Assembly: GCA_017545595.1 (NCBI GenBank)
Contig: JAFWLO010000005.1
Coordinates: 1 to 64,000 of the forward strand
Length of the DNA: 64,000 nucleotides
Direction: 5' to 3'
Origin: Candidatus Saccharimonadota bacterium
GTDB lineage: Bacteria > Patescibacteriota > Saccharimonadia > Saccharimonadales > Saccharimonadaceae
In this document: positions 18,151 through 26,961 of the stretch, piece after piece
Position numbering within the stretch: the first letter of the stretch is position 1
Layout: every line of letters begins with the position of its first letter
Notes under the pieces: model-generated
Told to the model about the DNA's origin: nothing
Database searches by the model: none
Seen by the model: only the letters and a program-made list of their open reading frames with translations
Position numbers and translations under genes: made by a program

Positions 18151-18227
18151 GGGTCGCTAGCTCAGCTGGCTAGAGCGTCTCGTTTACACCGAGAAGGTCG
18201 GGGGTTCGAGCCCCTCGCGACCCACCA
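18151..18227 (+). tRNA. tRNA-Val (TAC)
   Basis: Full cloverleaf: GGGTCGC acceptor pairing with GCGACCC, anticodon loop TTTACAC, T-arm GGGGGTTCGAGCCCC. The CCA end is encoded. Reads GUA/GUG. Confidence 0.97.
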
Positions 18228-18277
18228 ACTATAAAAAATATGTCGTCAAGTCTAATCTCAAACGACATATTATTTTT

Positions 18278-18727
18278 TTATTCAACTTTCAAAATCTTCC
18301 CAGTGTTTCCATTAGGTAGCGTATATTCATCCCCCGCTTTCTTCCCAAACATCGCCTTCCCAATCGGACTTTCATTAGAAATCTTTCCTTCAAGCGGATT
18401 CGCCTCGACTGGTCCAACAACAGAATAAGTATACTCTTTCCCTGCTATCTGAACCGTAACAACCGCACCCATAACAACTTTATCATGTTTCCTGTTAGAA
18501 ATAATTTTTGCTGACTTCAAGATCTCTTCAATTTCGCCAATCCGCCCTTCATTCAATTTCTGTTCGCTTCTCGCCGCAGAATAATCTTCGTTTTCCGAAA
18601 GATCCCCGAACGCTCTCGCAGTCGCAATCTTCTCTTTAATAACCTCTCGTTCCTTTATTCTCTCATCAAGTTCTTTTTCTAATTCGGCTCGTCCTTCTTC
18701 GGTAATATCAATAACTTTCTTTTTCAT
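18278..18727 (-). CDS. greA: transcription elongation factor GreA
   Basis: GreA enters the RNA polymerase channel and stimulates cleavage of backtracked RNA. The 149-aa product has the N-terminal coiled coil with the tip GDLSENEDYSAARSEQ that carries the catalytic acidic pair (D and E in LSENEDY), and the C-terminal FKBP-like domain ending PIGKAMFGKKAGDEY. Length and motifs are typical. AAGGAG precedes the ATG. It stands alone between tRNA-Val and proS. Confidence 0.95.
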   Translation of the reverse strand: MKKKVIDITEEGRAELEKELDERIKEREVIKEKIATARAFGDLSENEDYSAARSEQKLNEGRIGEIEEILKSAKIISNRKHDKVVMGAVVTVQIAGKEYTYSVVGPVEANPLEGKISNESPIGKAMFGKKAGDEYTLPNGNTGKILKVE

Positions 18728-18782
18728 CTGAAAAACTCCTTAATCTAAGGATAAACTTAAACAATATTATTTCCTAAAAATA

Positions 18783-20018
18783 TTACAAAGAAGCAACAAA
18801 TTTGTCAATAGAAATAGTTTCAATTTTTCCGCTTCTTCTATTCGTCACCTCAACATTTCCCTGCTCAAGCAGCCTATCAGAAATCAAAACTCTATACGGA
18901 ATCCCCAAAAGCTCCGAATCCTTCATCTTCTCTCCAAATCTCACATCTCTATCATCAAGCAAAATCTCGTCTTTTTCTCGATTCCTCTCATAAATCTCAC
19001 TTGCCTTCGCCAGTCCTCTTTCTCCAACTGCAACAAAATGATACTTATACGGCGCAACCTCTTCCGGAAATACAAGACCATTCTCGTCAGCATACTTTTC
19101 AACTACCACTCCGAGAACCCTAGAAACTCCAATTCCATAACATCCCATAAATACCGTCTCTTGCTTCCCTTCCTTGTCCTGGAACTTAAGCCCTAACGGC
19201 TCACTATATTTATATTTAAGTGTAAATATATTTCCAACCTCTGCCCCGTTCGTTTTTTCGAGTTCATTCTCGTCGATTCCGAATTCTTCAAGCACCTCCG
19301 GCTCCAAAACCTCCTTGTTAAGCACAATACTTTTATCTTTATTGAAATAAATCTCGTCCTCTCCTACAGGCAAAACTGTCTGAAACTCATGCGAATACTT
19401 AGAAAAAATCCCTCCACTCGCAAACGTCTCGAAAGTATCTTCTCCAATCCCTAATCTGTCATAGATCCTTCCATAAGCTTCCTCAACCGCTCTATATATT
19501 TTCTTATGTTCCTCCTCATCCGTCGTAAACGAATACATATCTTTCATCAGAAACTCTCGCGTTCTTAAAATCCCTGACTTTGCCCTCAATTCATTCCTGA
19601 ACTTCGTTTGAATCTGATAGACCAAAACTGGCAAATCCCTATAACTTTTTATATATTCTTTCAAAAGATTCGTCACCGGTTCTTCATGTGTCGGCCCAAG
19701 CCCAAGTTCTCCCCCGCTCGAAAGCTCCGTCTTAAACCAAATATCCATTTCATTTGCAGTCCATCTCCCACTAAGTTCCCATGGTTTTGGATTCTGCAAA
19801 ACCGTCAACTGAAGCTCCTCCGCTCCAATTCTATTAAGTTCTTCTCGAACAACTTTTTTAATATTCTCAATCACCCTAAGGCCTAATGGCAAATAAGAAT
19901 AAACTCCTGCCATCTCCTTGTGAATATATCCCGCCCTAATCAAAAGCTGTGCATTTTTCGCAGTTTCATCTTTTGGCGCCTCTCTAAGCGTCTTTACAAA
20001 AGTTTTCGATAATCTCAT
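18783..20018 (-). CDS. proS: prolyl-tRNA synthetase, short form without editing insert
   Basis: Charges tRNA-Pro. 411 aa against about 570 for the E. coli type: class II motifs are intact (TILEELQLTVLQ-like motif 1, LGPTHEEPVTNL motif 2, GCYGIGVSRVLG motif 3), but the INS editing domain between motifs 2 and 3 is absent. Misacylated Ala-tRNA-Pro must then be tolerated or cleared by another protein. The ATG is six bases after TGA-TATAAT with no ribosome site, so the mRNA looks leaderless. Confidence 0.94.
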   Translation of the reverse strand: MRLSKTFVKTLREAPKDETAKNAQLLIRAGYIHKEMAGVYSYLPLGLRVIENIKKVVREELNRIGAEELQLTVLQNPKPWELSGRWTANEMDIWFKTELSSGGELGLGPTHEEPVTNLLKEYIKSYRDLPVLVYQIQTKFRNELRAKSGILRTREFLMKDMYSFTTDEEEHKKIYRAVEEAYGRIYDRLGIGEDTFETFASGGIFSKYSHEFQTVLPVGEDEIYFNKDKSIVLNKEVLEPEVLEEFGIDENELEKTNGAEVGNIFTLKYKYSEPLGLKFQDKEGKQETVFMGCYGIGVSRVLGVVVEKYADENGLVFPEEVAPYKYHFVAVGERGLAKASEIYERNREKDEILLDDRDVRFGEKMKDSELLGIPYRVLISDRLLEQGNVEVTNRRSGKIETISIDKFVASL

Positions 20019-20024
20019 ACCTAT

Positions 20025-20033
20025 ATTATATCA
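20025..20033 (-). promoter_or_regulatory. proS leaderless promoter
   Basis: TGA-TATAAT, then ATAGGT, then ATG. The start of transcription falls on the start codon. Confidence 0.7.
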
Positions 20034-20047
20034 TATATCACAGTTCA

Positions 20048-21685
20048 CTACTTCTTCACTACCTTATTTGTTACATCAAACTTTTCCATATAATGCCCCA
20101 ACATAAGTTTTGTTTGTGCGACATACGCCGATCCGCTTGAATAGAATAGCGCTACAAACGGAGAAAAAATCCATTGTGTTACCATCCCTACACTTCTCCT
20201 TTTTCCATATTTTTTCGGCCTCTTAGGAAGCATCAACAAACTCACAATAACCGTCGTCACCGCTCCGACAATCGCTATCGTCTGCACTACACTAACCACC
20301 ATCGGAAGGTTGAATGCAACCATCTTCCTTGTGGACATATTCATGAGCATCGGCACCCATCCCCCAAACGCAACAATCGGCGCAAGCATCGACCTCGTTA
20401 TATGGCTATCAAGAAGTCTAACAAACTTAAAAAATGTCTTCAAAAACGGAACCTCTCTATTTTTATTGAACAATAAATTTCCAACATACGCTATATCGCT
20501 CGCCCCATACGCCCACCTTCTAAGCTGTATAAACTGCGCCTTCAATGTTTTAGGAATAGTCTCGTCAATCACTGCGTCTTGATAGATCGGCACCCTTATC
20601 GGCACAGTATCATACTCTCCCTTAAAAAAGAAATAACTTCTCCAAAATTGATGCCCATCCTCGACAATCGTCCTCTTGCTCCAATACCCCATATCCTCAA
20701 TCGCTGCAAGCGGTTGAGAATGACTTGCAAAATTCCAAAGAAGATGCGGTCTCATCGTCTGGATTATATTAAAAAAAGAATTTGTCGTCGCAATCACCCT
20801 CATTGGCGCCGCCGCATCCCAAATATTATTCATAAACAAGCAAACTGGCTGATAGCTTCTTCTCTGCCGAACAAATTGATTCCTCACACAAAATTCATAA
20901 GAAACAGCATCAAAATATTTTTTATGCACTTGATTATCACTATCAATCGAAGTTATCATAACTTTTTCTCTGTTAATTTTTTTCCGAACAACATATTTGC
21001 TCAGTTCTTCCGCCGCACAACAAAGATTCGGTCCTTTCCCAGCAATTTCTCCTTTTATTCCATCAGGATGTTTCACGACAATAAAATCTTTGAACACTCC
21101 AGAAAACATCTTCTTTAGATACTTAACATTCTTCTCAATTTCTTCTCCGCCCCGCTCTTCGTATCCGAGTACAAAAATTATTCGCTCATTTGGAAAATCA
21201 GAGTCTCTCACAGCTTCTATACTCGGTTGCATCGTCTCAATCCCCTCATTATAAGCCACCATAATCACAGCATGATATATTTCGCTCGGTTTCAAATATC
21301 TCAACCTAGCATCCGGATCAGTAACAATCGCCTTTAAATTCCTTTTATGTTCCTCAAATCCATACTCCTGCAATTGCTTCTTTCTCACGCCCTCATACGC
21401 CTCATGCGCATTTTCCAAATCGTCGCATCTCTTCTTCCAATCAACTTTCTCCGCTTCTTTCACTGCCTTGTATCCCCCATAAGTCCTATATGCTACTCCA
21501 ACAGCCTTCACTAATGTCGTCGAAACAATTAGCAAAAGATATATAGCTCCAACAATAGGATTTACATACGACAAAACAAAAAGCAAAATAACTCCACCAT
21601 AAGAAATAGCCCCAGGTAAAATCTCTAAAAATCTATACTTCAGCGTTCGCTTTCCTGACGGTATTTCTAGACTCGGCCTTCGCAT
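20048..21685 (-). CDS. membrane glycosyltransferase, family 2
   Basis: 545 aa with membrane helices at both ends (about 25-70 and 430-500) and a GT2 catalytic domain between them. TSIDSDNQ near residue 247 carries the metal-binding acidic residues and QLRRW near 388 is the QxxRW signature of processive enzymes such as cellulose or hyaluronan synthases. It probably polymerises or exports a cell-surface polysaccharide. It directly abuts the small membrane gene upstream (stop and start adjacent), so they form an operon and may form a complex. Confidence 0.8.
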   Translation of the reverse strand: MRRPSLEIPSGKRTLKYRFLEILPGAISYGGVILLFVLSYVNPIVGAIYLLLIVSTTLVKAVGVAYRTYGGYKAVKEAEKVDWKKRCDDLENAHEAYEGVRKKQLQEYGFEEHKRNLKAIVTDPDARLRYLKPSEIYHAVIMVAYNEGIETMQPSIEAVRDSDFPNERIIFVLGYEERGGEEIEKNVKYLKKMFSGVFKDFIVVKHPDGIKGEIAGKGPNLCCAAEELSKYVVRKKINREKVMITSIDSDNQVHKKYFDAVSYEFCVRNQFVRQRRSYQPVCLFMNNIWDAAAPMRVIATTNSFFNIIQTMRPHLLWNFASHSQPLAAIEDMGYWSKRTIVEDGHQFWRSYFFFKGEYDTVPIRVPIYQDAVIDETIPKTLKAQFIQLRRWAYGASDIAYVGNLLFNKNREVPFLKTFFKFVRLLDSHITRSMLAPIVAFGGWVPMLMNMSTRKMVAFNLPMVVSVVQTIAIVGAVTTVIVSLLMLPKRPKKYGKRRSVGMVTQWIFSPFVALFYSSGSAYVAQTKLMLGHYMEKFDVTNKVVKK

Positions 21686-22090
21686 CTATATCTTTCCTAA
21701 AAGTCTAAGCAGAAAAATAAACGCAATCATAGCCACCATTATAGAAATAATCACAAAAATCTGCGCAAACCCCTTCCCTTTCCTGTTGTAAACTTGAACA
21801 GCAAAAAAATTATGAAATACCGCAAGAATCATTCCAAACACCGCAAAAAACAAAATATCCGCCCATCCTCCAGTTCTATATCCTCCCGAATTCCACAAAG
21901 AAAGAAACTCTCCTCCAGAAAACTCTCCAATATCAGAATACCCTATATACATCGAAGAATTGACAACTTTCAAGTTCAAAAAAGAGTGAATTGAAAGCGC
22001 CATCCCAAAAAGAAACAAAACAATCATCAAAACAAGAAAATCTTTATCGTTTCTAAAAATCTTCTTAAAACCGTTTCCGATTTCTTTCAT
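21686..22090 (-). CDS. small membrane protein upstream of the glycosyltransferase
   Basis: 134 aa with three predicted helices (about 20-40, 78-98, 110-130). I do not recognise the family. It is translationally coupled to the glycosyltransferase. TATAAT lies eight bases before the ATG and GAAGGAG lies between them, so the leader is at most about two bases long. It may be an accessory subunit of polysaccharide synthesis. Confidence 0.6.
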   Translation of the reverse strand: MKEIGNGFKKIFRNDKDFLVLMIVLFLFGMALSIHSFLNLKVVNSSMYIGYSDIGEFSGGEFLSLWNSGGYRTGGWADILFFAVFGMILAVFHNFFAVQVYNRKGKGFAQIFVIISIMVAMIAFIFLLRLLGKI

Positions 22091-22124
22091 ACTCCTTCAT
22101 TATACCATAAACTATAATAATAAA

Positions 22125-22146
22125 ACAAAAAAGTCCCCGAGGGACA
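22125..22146 (-). terminator. terminator of tRNA-Asp
   Basis: Minus-strand GTCCC-TCGG-GGAC stem followed by TTTTTTG. Confidence 0.75.
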
Positions 22147-22156
22147 AAAGTAAAAA

Positions 22157-22233
22157 TGGCGGATCCGACGAGACTCGAACTCGCGACCTCTGCCGTGACA
22201 GGGCAGCGCTCTAACCAACTGAGCTACGAATCC
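22157..22233 (-). tRNA. tRNA-Asp (GTC)
   Basis: GGATTCG acceptor pairs with CGGATCC, anticodon loop CTGTCAC, T-arm CGAGTTCGAGTCTCG, encoded CCA. Its own terminator follows directly. Confidence 0.96.
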
Positions 22234-22307
22234 ACCTAGACAAAATTATAACCTATCTCTCTCTTTTTATCAAGAACAAATTTGCCATTAAATTACATAC
22301 CATTTTA

Positions 22308-22316
22308 TGTTATAAT
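22308..22316 (+). promoter_or_regulatory. extended -10 promoter of the DUF5684-like gene
   Basis: TGT-TATAAT. The leader of about 20 bases carries AAGGA before the ATG at 22344. Confidence 0.55.
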
Positions 22317-22343
22317 TAAGAAAACTAAATAAGGAACAAATCC

Positions 22344-22829
22344 ATGGACAACCTTATACTAACTCAAAACGAAGCGACCGCCGTTGCCGCTGGCGGGATT
22401 CTTGGAGGAATAGCCGGTTTCGCGCTTGGCTACATTCTTCTTTTCTACATCCTTCTCGTAATCGCCAACTGGAAAATATTCACGAAAGCCGGAGAAGCCG
22501 GATGGAAATCCCTCATCCCTATCTATAATGTTTATATACTCTGCAAAATCATCAAAATAAACTTCTGGATTTATATGCTTCTCATTCCAGTCGTCCTCGG
22601 AATCATCACATCCATCGCCGGAACAAAAGAACCCCTCGTTACAATTGCTTCCCTTCTAACCGGCTGTTACTCCCTCTTTCTTGACATCTGGACAGCCATC
22701 CGCCTCGGAAAGTCCTTCCACAAAGGAACCGGCTTCATTGTTGGCTTAGTTCTTCTCCCAGGCATCTTCCATCTTATTCTCGGTTTCGGCTCATCCAAAT
22801 ACGACAAAAAGGCTCTTGCTGAGGCTTAG
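22344..22829 (+). CDS. DUF5684-like membrane protein
   Basis: 161 aa with four predicted helices. The motif KAGEAGWKSLIPIYNVY and the later LGKSFHKGTGFIVGLVLLP are the family marks. Such proteins often sit beside signal peptidase I in other genomes; none is adjacent here. Function unknown. It has its own promoter and terminator. Confidence 0.75.
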   Translation: MDNLILTQNEATAVAAGGILGGIAGFALGYILLFYILLVIANWKIFTKAGEAGWKSLIPIYNVYILCKIIKINFWIYMLLIPVVLGIITSIAGTKEPLVTIASLLTGCYSLFLDIWTAIRLGKSFHKGTGFIVGLVLLPGIFHLILGFGSSKYDKKALAEA

Positions 22830-22840
22830 TCAAAACTTTA

Positions 22841-22869
22841 AAATCCCCCTTTCAAACGGGGGATTTTTT
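22841..22869 (+). terminator. terminator after the DUF5684-like gene
   Basis: AAATCCCCC pairs with GGGGGATTT, followed by a T-run. The tRNA-Gly promoter begins at its very end. Confidence 0.8.
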
Positions 22870-22877
22870 GTTATAAT
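22869..22877 (+). promoter_or_regulatory. extended -10 promoter of tRNA-Gly/tRNA-Thr
   Basis: TGT-TATAAT. Its TG is the end of the preceding terminator T-run. Confidence 0.6.
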
Positions 22878-22897
22878 AATAGAGACATAAATGCTGA

Positions 22898-22972
22898 GCG
22901 GGTATCGTATAACGGCTATTATGTATCCTTCCCAAGGATGAGACGAGGGTCCGACTCCCTCTACCCGCACCA
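22898..22972 (+). tRNA. tRNA-Gly (CCC)
   Basis: GCGGGTA acceptor pairs with TACCCGC, anticodon loop TTCCCAA, encoded CCA. The T-loop reads GTCCGAC instead of GTTCGAN, a mild deviation. Confidence 0.93.
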
Positions 22973-23001
22973 TTATTTATGTCTTTAATCTTTCATATTA
23001 C

Positions 23002-23077
23002 GCCGATGTAGCTCAGCTGGCAGAGCAGCTCATTCGTAACGAGCAGGTCACAGGTTCGATCCCTGCCATCGGCTCCA
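23002..23077 (+). tRNA. tRNA-Thr (CGT)
   Basis: GCCGATG acceptor pairs with CATCGGC, anticodon loop TTCGTAA, T-arm CAGGTTCGATCCCTG, encoded CCA. It is 29 bases after tRNA-Gly and probably co-transcribed. The innermost anticodon-stem pair is A-C. Confidence 0.94.
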
Positions 23078-23173
23078 TAAATCTCTCGGAGTTTTATATA
23101 TCTACTTTCCATAACTGACACACTTCGAAACTACCCCCTACTTTCCACACAATCACTCCGCCCCCGCGGTTTT

Positions 23174-24202
23174 TTACTCTTCGGTCTCAACCAACTTTAT
23201 ATATTCTTTAACTCTCCCATTATCTCTAACTTCTTCAAGCCTTTTATCAAACTCCGTAAACTTCACAAACAAAGATTCATAATTCACCCTATCTTCAGTT
23301 TTTTCAATCAGCTTTACAAAATAATACCCATCTCCATTACTCGATAGAAACTTCTCGCTAATCTGCCCAGGGTTCAATTTCATCGCCACTCCCGCTCTTC
23401 CCCCATCGACATTCTTGCTATCAACCAACCCTCCTGTCGTTTCGAACTGTACTCTCTCTCCAAGCTCTTCCCTAGTCTTCGCAAAATCCCCTCCGTTTTG
23501 TCCTAACTTCACTCTCACTTCTTCCGCGACTTTCTTCGCATCTATATCTATTTCTTCCTCAACTTTTACTTTCATTAGCGCAAGATAAAGCATTCTCTCA
23601 TATTCAGTCTTATTTAGCCCAAAATTCGTGCTGAGTACCTTCAAAAAACTTTCTTCACTTCTTTCTGTTCCTCCGACTTTTCTATGTTCATCAAACGATT
23701 GTGCAACTTCCTCCTTAGAAACCTCAATCCCATTTTCTTCTCCAAGCTTCAACGCATAAGTCAAATCTTCCGCCTGTGTCAACGCTGTCCTCTTATACCT
23801 ATTTATCATCGCTTTTTCATCTTCAGAATTATTCTCCACTCCTGATTGCTGCCTAAGCGTCGTCAAACTACTCCTTGCCGTCATTAAATAGTCAAAAAAC
23901 CTTACTTTCTTTCCGTCAATCTCAGCAACAGGAATTCTCGTTACATAAGATATTCTATACATAATATCTCTCATGTCTTGGAATTTATATAACGCCGCCC
24001 AGCCCGCAACGACCAGCCCAACGACCAACAAAACCGCAATAATAATCGTATTGACGACTAATTTATGCTTCGCATACTGAAGGGGATACTTAAACTTCCT
24101 TCCTCTTGCGAGGATTTCCTCGCGCCGTTCCTCGACTCTCTCTCTTTCACTTTTTCTAGAACTATTATTTTCTGCTTGCTTCTTTGGAAGTTTCAGTTTC
24201 AT
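23174..24202 (-). CDS. membrane-anchored SurA/PrsA-like foldase
   Basis: 342 aa: a basic cytoplasmic segment (1-48), one membrane helix (about 50-70), then an extracytoplasmic domain that starts like SurA/PpiC N-domains and ends in a parvulin-like stretch (TTGGLVDSKNVDGG, then LNPGQISEKF). It probably helps exported proteins fold, such as the pilins. The parvulin part is divergent, so isomerase activity is uncertain. The ATG is six bases after a -10 box that is one arm of a palindrome shared with tRNA-Arg; there is no ribosome site. Confidence 0.75.
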   Translation of the reverse strand: MKLKLPKKQAENNSSRKSERERVEERREEILARGRKFKYPLQYAKHKLVVNTIIIAVLLVVGLVVAGWAALYKFQDMRDIMYRISYVTRIPVAEIDGKKVRFFDYLMTARSSLTTLRQQSGVENNSEDEKAMINRYKRTALTQAEDLTYALKLGEENGIEVSKEEVAQSFDEHRKVGGTERSEESFLKVLSTNFGLNKTEYERMLYLALMKVKVEEEIDIDAKKVAEEVRVKLGQNGGDFAKTREELGERVQFETTGGLVDSKNVDGGRAGVAMKLNPGQISEKFLSSNGDGYYFVKLIEKTEDRVNYESLFVKFTEFDKRLEEVRDNGRVKEYIKLVETEE

Positions 24203-24207
24203 AACCT

Positions 24208-24235
24208 TATTATATCACAATATTGTGATATAATA
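24208..24235. promoter_or_regulatory. 28-bp palindromic bidirectional promoter
   Basis: A perfect palindrome whose two arms each contain TGA-TATAAT pointing outward. The minus arm (-10 at 24209-24214) puts transcription exactly on the foldase ATG. The plus arm (-10 at 24229-24234) starts about 11 bases before tRNA-Arg. Confidence 0.8.
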
Positions 24236-24251
24236 TATATACCGTTTCTAT

Positions 24252-24328
24252 GGCTTGGTAGCTCAATTGGATAGAGCAGCTCCGTCCTAAGGAGAAGGTT
24301 GTGGGTTCGACTCCCGCCCAGGCTACCA
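24252..24328 (+). tRNA. tRNA-Arg (CCT)
   Basis: GGCTTGG pairs with CCAGGCT (first pair G-U), anticodon loop GTCCTAA, T-arm GTGGGTTCGACTCCCGC, encoded CCA. Reads AGG. Confidence 0.94.
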
Positions 24329-24418
24329 TTTTTTGTCTAAATCTCAAGCCACCACTTTTATTCGCCTTTCTCCGCCTTTTCTATCTAAAAGATTTTATAT
24401 TCCTCACACCACCATCAC

Positions 24419-24444
24419 AAAAAAGAGCCCGAAGGCTCCTTTTT
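24419..24444 (-). terminator. ndk terminator
   Basis: Minus-strand GAGCC-TTCG-GGCTC stem followed by six T, directly after the ndk stop. Confidence 0.8.
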
Positions 24445-24448
24445 TAAC

Positions 24449-24964
24449 TTATCTCGTATATTTTTCGTTCAAATCCGAATAATCATACAGTTCATCATCA
24501 TTAAACCAAAGTTTTATTTCTTTCTTCGCTTCATCAACGCTTCCCGACGCATGGACAAGGTTCGGAACGCCAATCCCCTTCGCATCCGAATAACCAAAAC
24601 TCATATGAGAAAAATCTCCACGAATTGTCCCCATCTCCGCAGATTTCGGTTCAGTCGGTCCAACAATTTTTCTCACGAGCGGAACCGCCTCAACCCCCTC
24701 AAGTACCATCGCAATAACCGGCCCAGTCATCATGTACGCCACATTATACCTAAACGCTTGTTCCCCCCTCCTCGTAATCATCTGACCAATATCTTCATAG
24801 TGCGCACGATATTGATCTTCATCCGGCATCACCATCTTCATTCCAACAATTTTCAGCCCGACTCTTTCAAATCTTTGTAAAATCTCCCCAACAATTCCTC
24901 GCTGAACCGCGTCAGGCTTGCAAACAACTAAACTTCGTTGAATCAAATCTTTTTCTTTTCCCAT
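24449..24964 (-). CDS. ndk: nucleoside diphosphate kinase
   Basis: Balances nucleoside triphosphates by a phospho-histidine intermediate; the histidine is in PNLVHASGS. 171 aa, longer than the usual ~140. The extra length lies in an insert around PDEDQYRAHYEDIG and in the acidic tail. AAAGGAG sits before the ATG and TATAAT about 20 bases upstream. A short-genome organism that imports nucleotides would need it. Single-gene unit. Confidence 0.93.
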   Translation of the reverse strand: MGKEKDLIQRSLVVCKPDAVQRGIVGEILQRFERVGLKIVGMKMVMPDEDQYRAHYEDIGQMITRRGEQAFRYNVAYMMTGPVIAMVLEGVEAVPLVRKIVGPTEPKSAEMGTIRGDFSHMSFGYSDAKGIGVPNLVHASGSVDEAKKEIKLWFNDDELYDYSDLNEKYTR

Positions 24965-25063
24965 TATTATCTCCTTTTCTCAAATTATACCATATCTAAA
25001 TTTTTCCGCCACCCAGTCCCACCTGAACCTACTTTTTCCTTTCTCATGATAATATCTTCAAAA

Positions 25064-25092
25064 TAGACATAACCTCATTAAAGTTGTATAAT
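25064..25092 (+). promoter_or_regulatory. promoter of the Xer recombinase, almost leaderless
   Basis: TAGACA, 17 bases, TATAAT, then seven bases to the ATG at 25100. The -35 TAGACA is the same as in the rnpB promoter. Confidence 0.65.
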
Positions 25093-25099
25093 AATACTT

Positions 25100-26038
25100 A
25101 TGGATATTAACGAACTGATCGATGATTTTCTCGAACATCTCGAAGTTGAACGTGGTCGTTCGAAACGCACTATCGAAAACTATCGTCTCTATCTTTATCG
25201 TTTTTACGAAATCTGCACTGAAATTCTCGGAAAAGAAAATATCCTCCCCTCAGAAATCACTCCCGAACTTCTCCGAAAATATCGCCTCAAACTTAATCGT
25301 TACGAAAACGCCATCCGCCATGAAGGTCTAAAGGCCATCACTCAAGCATACCACCTCATTGCCCTTCGCGGCTTCCTCAAATACCTCGCCCGTCGCGGGA
25401 TAAAATCCCTCGACCCTTCACTCGTCGATCTTCCCCGCGCCGTCAAAAAACAAGTTACCTTTCTCCACTTTGACGAAGTCGAAGATCTTCTTTCTGCCAT
25501 CCCGACCGACACCGAATCTGGCCTCCGCGATCGCGCAATCGTCGAACTCCTCTTCTCCGGAGGCCTTCGTGTTTCTGAACTTATCAACCTAAACCGCGAT
25601 TCTATCAACCTCGATCGTCGCGAATTTCTCGTCCGCGGAAAGGGCCAAAAAGACCGTCCAATCTTTATCTCTGAAGCTGCCGCCGACCGCGTCCGTGAAT
25701 ATCTTGCCGTCAGGAGCGACTCTCTCCCCGCTCTTTTTCTCAACAACTCCAGAAATCTTAACGCCGTTGATAACTCCGGAAATTTCCGACGCCTCACTCC
25801 TCGCTCTGTCCAGCGCATCATAGAAAAATACGCCCTCGCCGCCGGCATTACAAAACACGTTACTCCCCACACTCTTCGCCATTCTTTTGCAACTGACCTC
25901 CTTATGAACGGCGCCGATCTCCGCTCCGTTCAAGCTCTTCTCGGTCACGCCAACATTTCTACAACCCAAATCTACACTCACATTACCGACCCTCATCTCC
26001 GAGAAATACACGAAAAATTCCACTCAGAAACAGCCTAG
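25100..26038 (+). CDS. xerC: Xer-type tyrosine recombinase
   Basis: 312 aa, full family length. The N-terminal SAM-like DNA-binding domain covers about 1-105. Catalytic residues are seen in SGGLRVSELINL (Arg), GKGQKDRP (Lys), HTLRHSFATDLL (His and Arg), LGHANISTTQIYTH (His and Tyr). Such enzymes resolve chromosome dimers at dif. XerC and XerD cannot be told apart; many CPR genomes have one. Being the only tyrosine recombinase in the window, it is also the only visible candidate to act on the hairpin-separated cassettes, which is speculation. Confidence 0.92.
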   Translation: MDINELIDDFLEHLEVERGRSKRTIENYRLYLYRFYEICTEILGKENILPSEITPELLRKYRLKLNRYENAIRHEGLKAITQAYHLIALRGFLKYLARRGIKSLDPSLVDLPRAVKKQVTFLHFDEVEDLLSAIPTDTESGLRDRAIVELLFSGGLRVSELINLNRDSINLDRREFLVRGKGQKDRPIFISEAAADRVREYLAVRSDSLPALFLNNSRNLNAVDNSGNFRRLTPRSVQRIIEKYALAAGITKHVTPHTLRHSFATDLLMNGADLRSVQALLGHANISTTQIYTHITDPHLREIHEKFHSETA

Positions 26039-26055
26039 CTCTACTTTCTATCACA

Positions 26056-26074
26056 ATATATATATATATATATA
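26056..26074. repeat. TA dinucleotide run
   Basis: About ten AT repeats between the convergent ends of the recombinase and prepilin peptidase genes. It could slip in length; no gene is affected. Confidence 0.7.
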
Positions 26075-26905
26075 TTATCTCAAGCTTAAAATAACCTCAG
26101 AAAAACTCAATACAACTACAAATGCTCCAACTAAAAATGGCCCAAATGCTATCTTTTTCTTTTTCATCGGAATCATCACTAACGCCCCTACAAAATTCGC
26201 TAAAAAGAGCGTCCAAACCGCAAGCCACCAATCTCCGAGCGCAAACGCAATTCCGAGTCCAAGCATCCAATCTCCTCCCCCAACCAGCTTTTCCTTTGAG
26301 AAAAAATACAGCAAATAATATACTCCCGCTAAAATCCCCACCGCACCCAAAAGATTTATGACAATATTTCCCACTTCCTTAGTAAAACCCGAACTTACCA
26401 CAATTTCAAACAATCTTATCCCCCATATTGCTCCGCCTAAAACAATCAAAGAAATAAGTAGTCCAGTCGGAAGCTCTCTCCACCTCGCATCATAAATCGC
26501 TAAAATGAGCGCAATTGTAAAAAACGCCACCAAAAACACAAACATTACTATTCCTATAACCGAATAGCTCCCACTTCTTCCCAAAATCCATCCTTCAGAA
26601 ACAACTTTCCACCCCAAAAGCCCAAACATTACAGCCCCTACTAGCTCGCTCAAAATCTCCGCCACCCCAATCTTAGCTCCACACTTTCTACACTTTCCTC
26701 TCTGCATCACCCAACTCACAATGGGAATATTCTCAAACCACTTCAACTGCTTTCCACAACTCAGACACACACTTCTCTTCCCCAGTTCTCTCTTTTCTTT
26801 TTCCCTGTATCGTATTCTCCAAGCTTGACAACAGGAAAACGAGCCAAGTACGGCCCCCAAGAGCATACTCACTACGACAAACATAATTTTACTCATCTCT
26901 ACCAT
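26075..26905 (-). CDS. pilD: type IV prepilin peptidase
   Basis: Membrane aspartic protease that cleaves and methylates prepilins. 276 aa with about eight helices. The N-terminal cytoplasmic domain has both CxxC pairs (CLSCG and CRKCG), followed by the aspartates in DARWRELP and GGGDWMLG. The methylase domain appears complete. The start is either 26905 (GGAGAAG six bases before) or ATG 26896. It lies upstream of nothing else on its strand but next to the pilus ATPase cluster. Confidence 0.93.
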   Translation of the reverse strand: MVEMSKIMFVVVSMLLGAVLGSFSCCQAWRIRYREKEKRELGKRSVCLSCGKQLKWFENIPIVSWVMQRGKCRKCGAKIGVAEILSELVGAVMFGLLGWKVVSEGWILGRSGSYSVIGIVMFVFLVAFFTIALILAIYDARWRELPTGLLISLIVLGGAIWGIRLFEIVVSSGFTKEVGNIVINLLGAVGILAGVYYLLYFFSKEKLVGGGDWMLGLGIAFALGDWWLAVWTLFLANFVGALVMIPMKKKKIAFGPFLVGAFVVVLSFSEVILSLR

Positions 26906-26961
26906 CTTATCTTCTCCATCCCAAAACTTTGCTACTTCGCTTCTATTCTATCATGTTTAGG

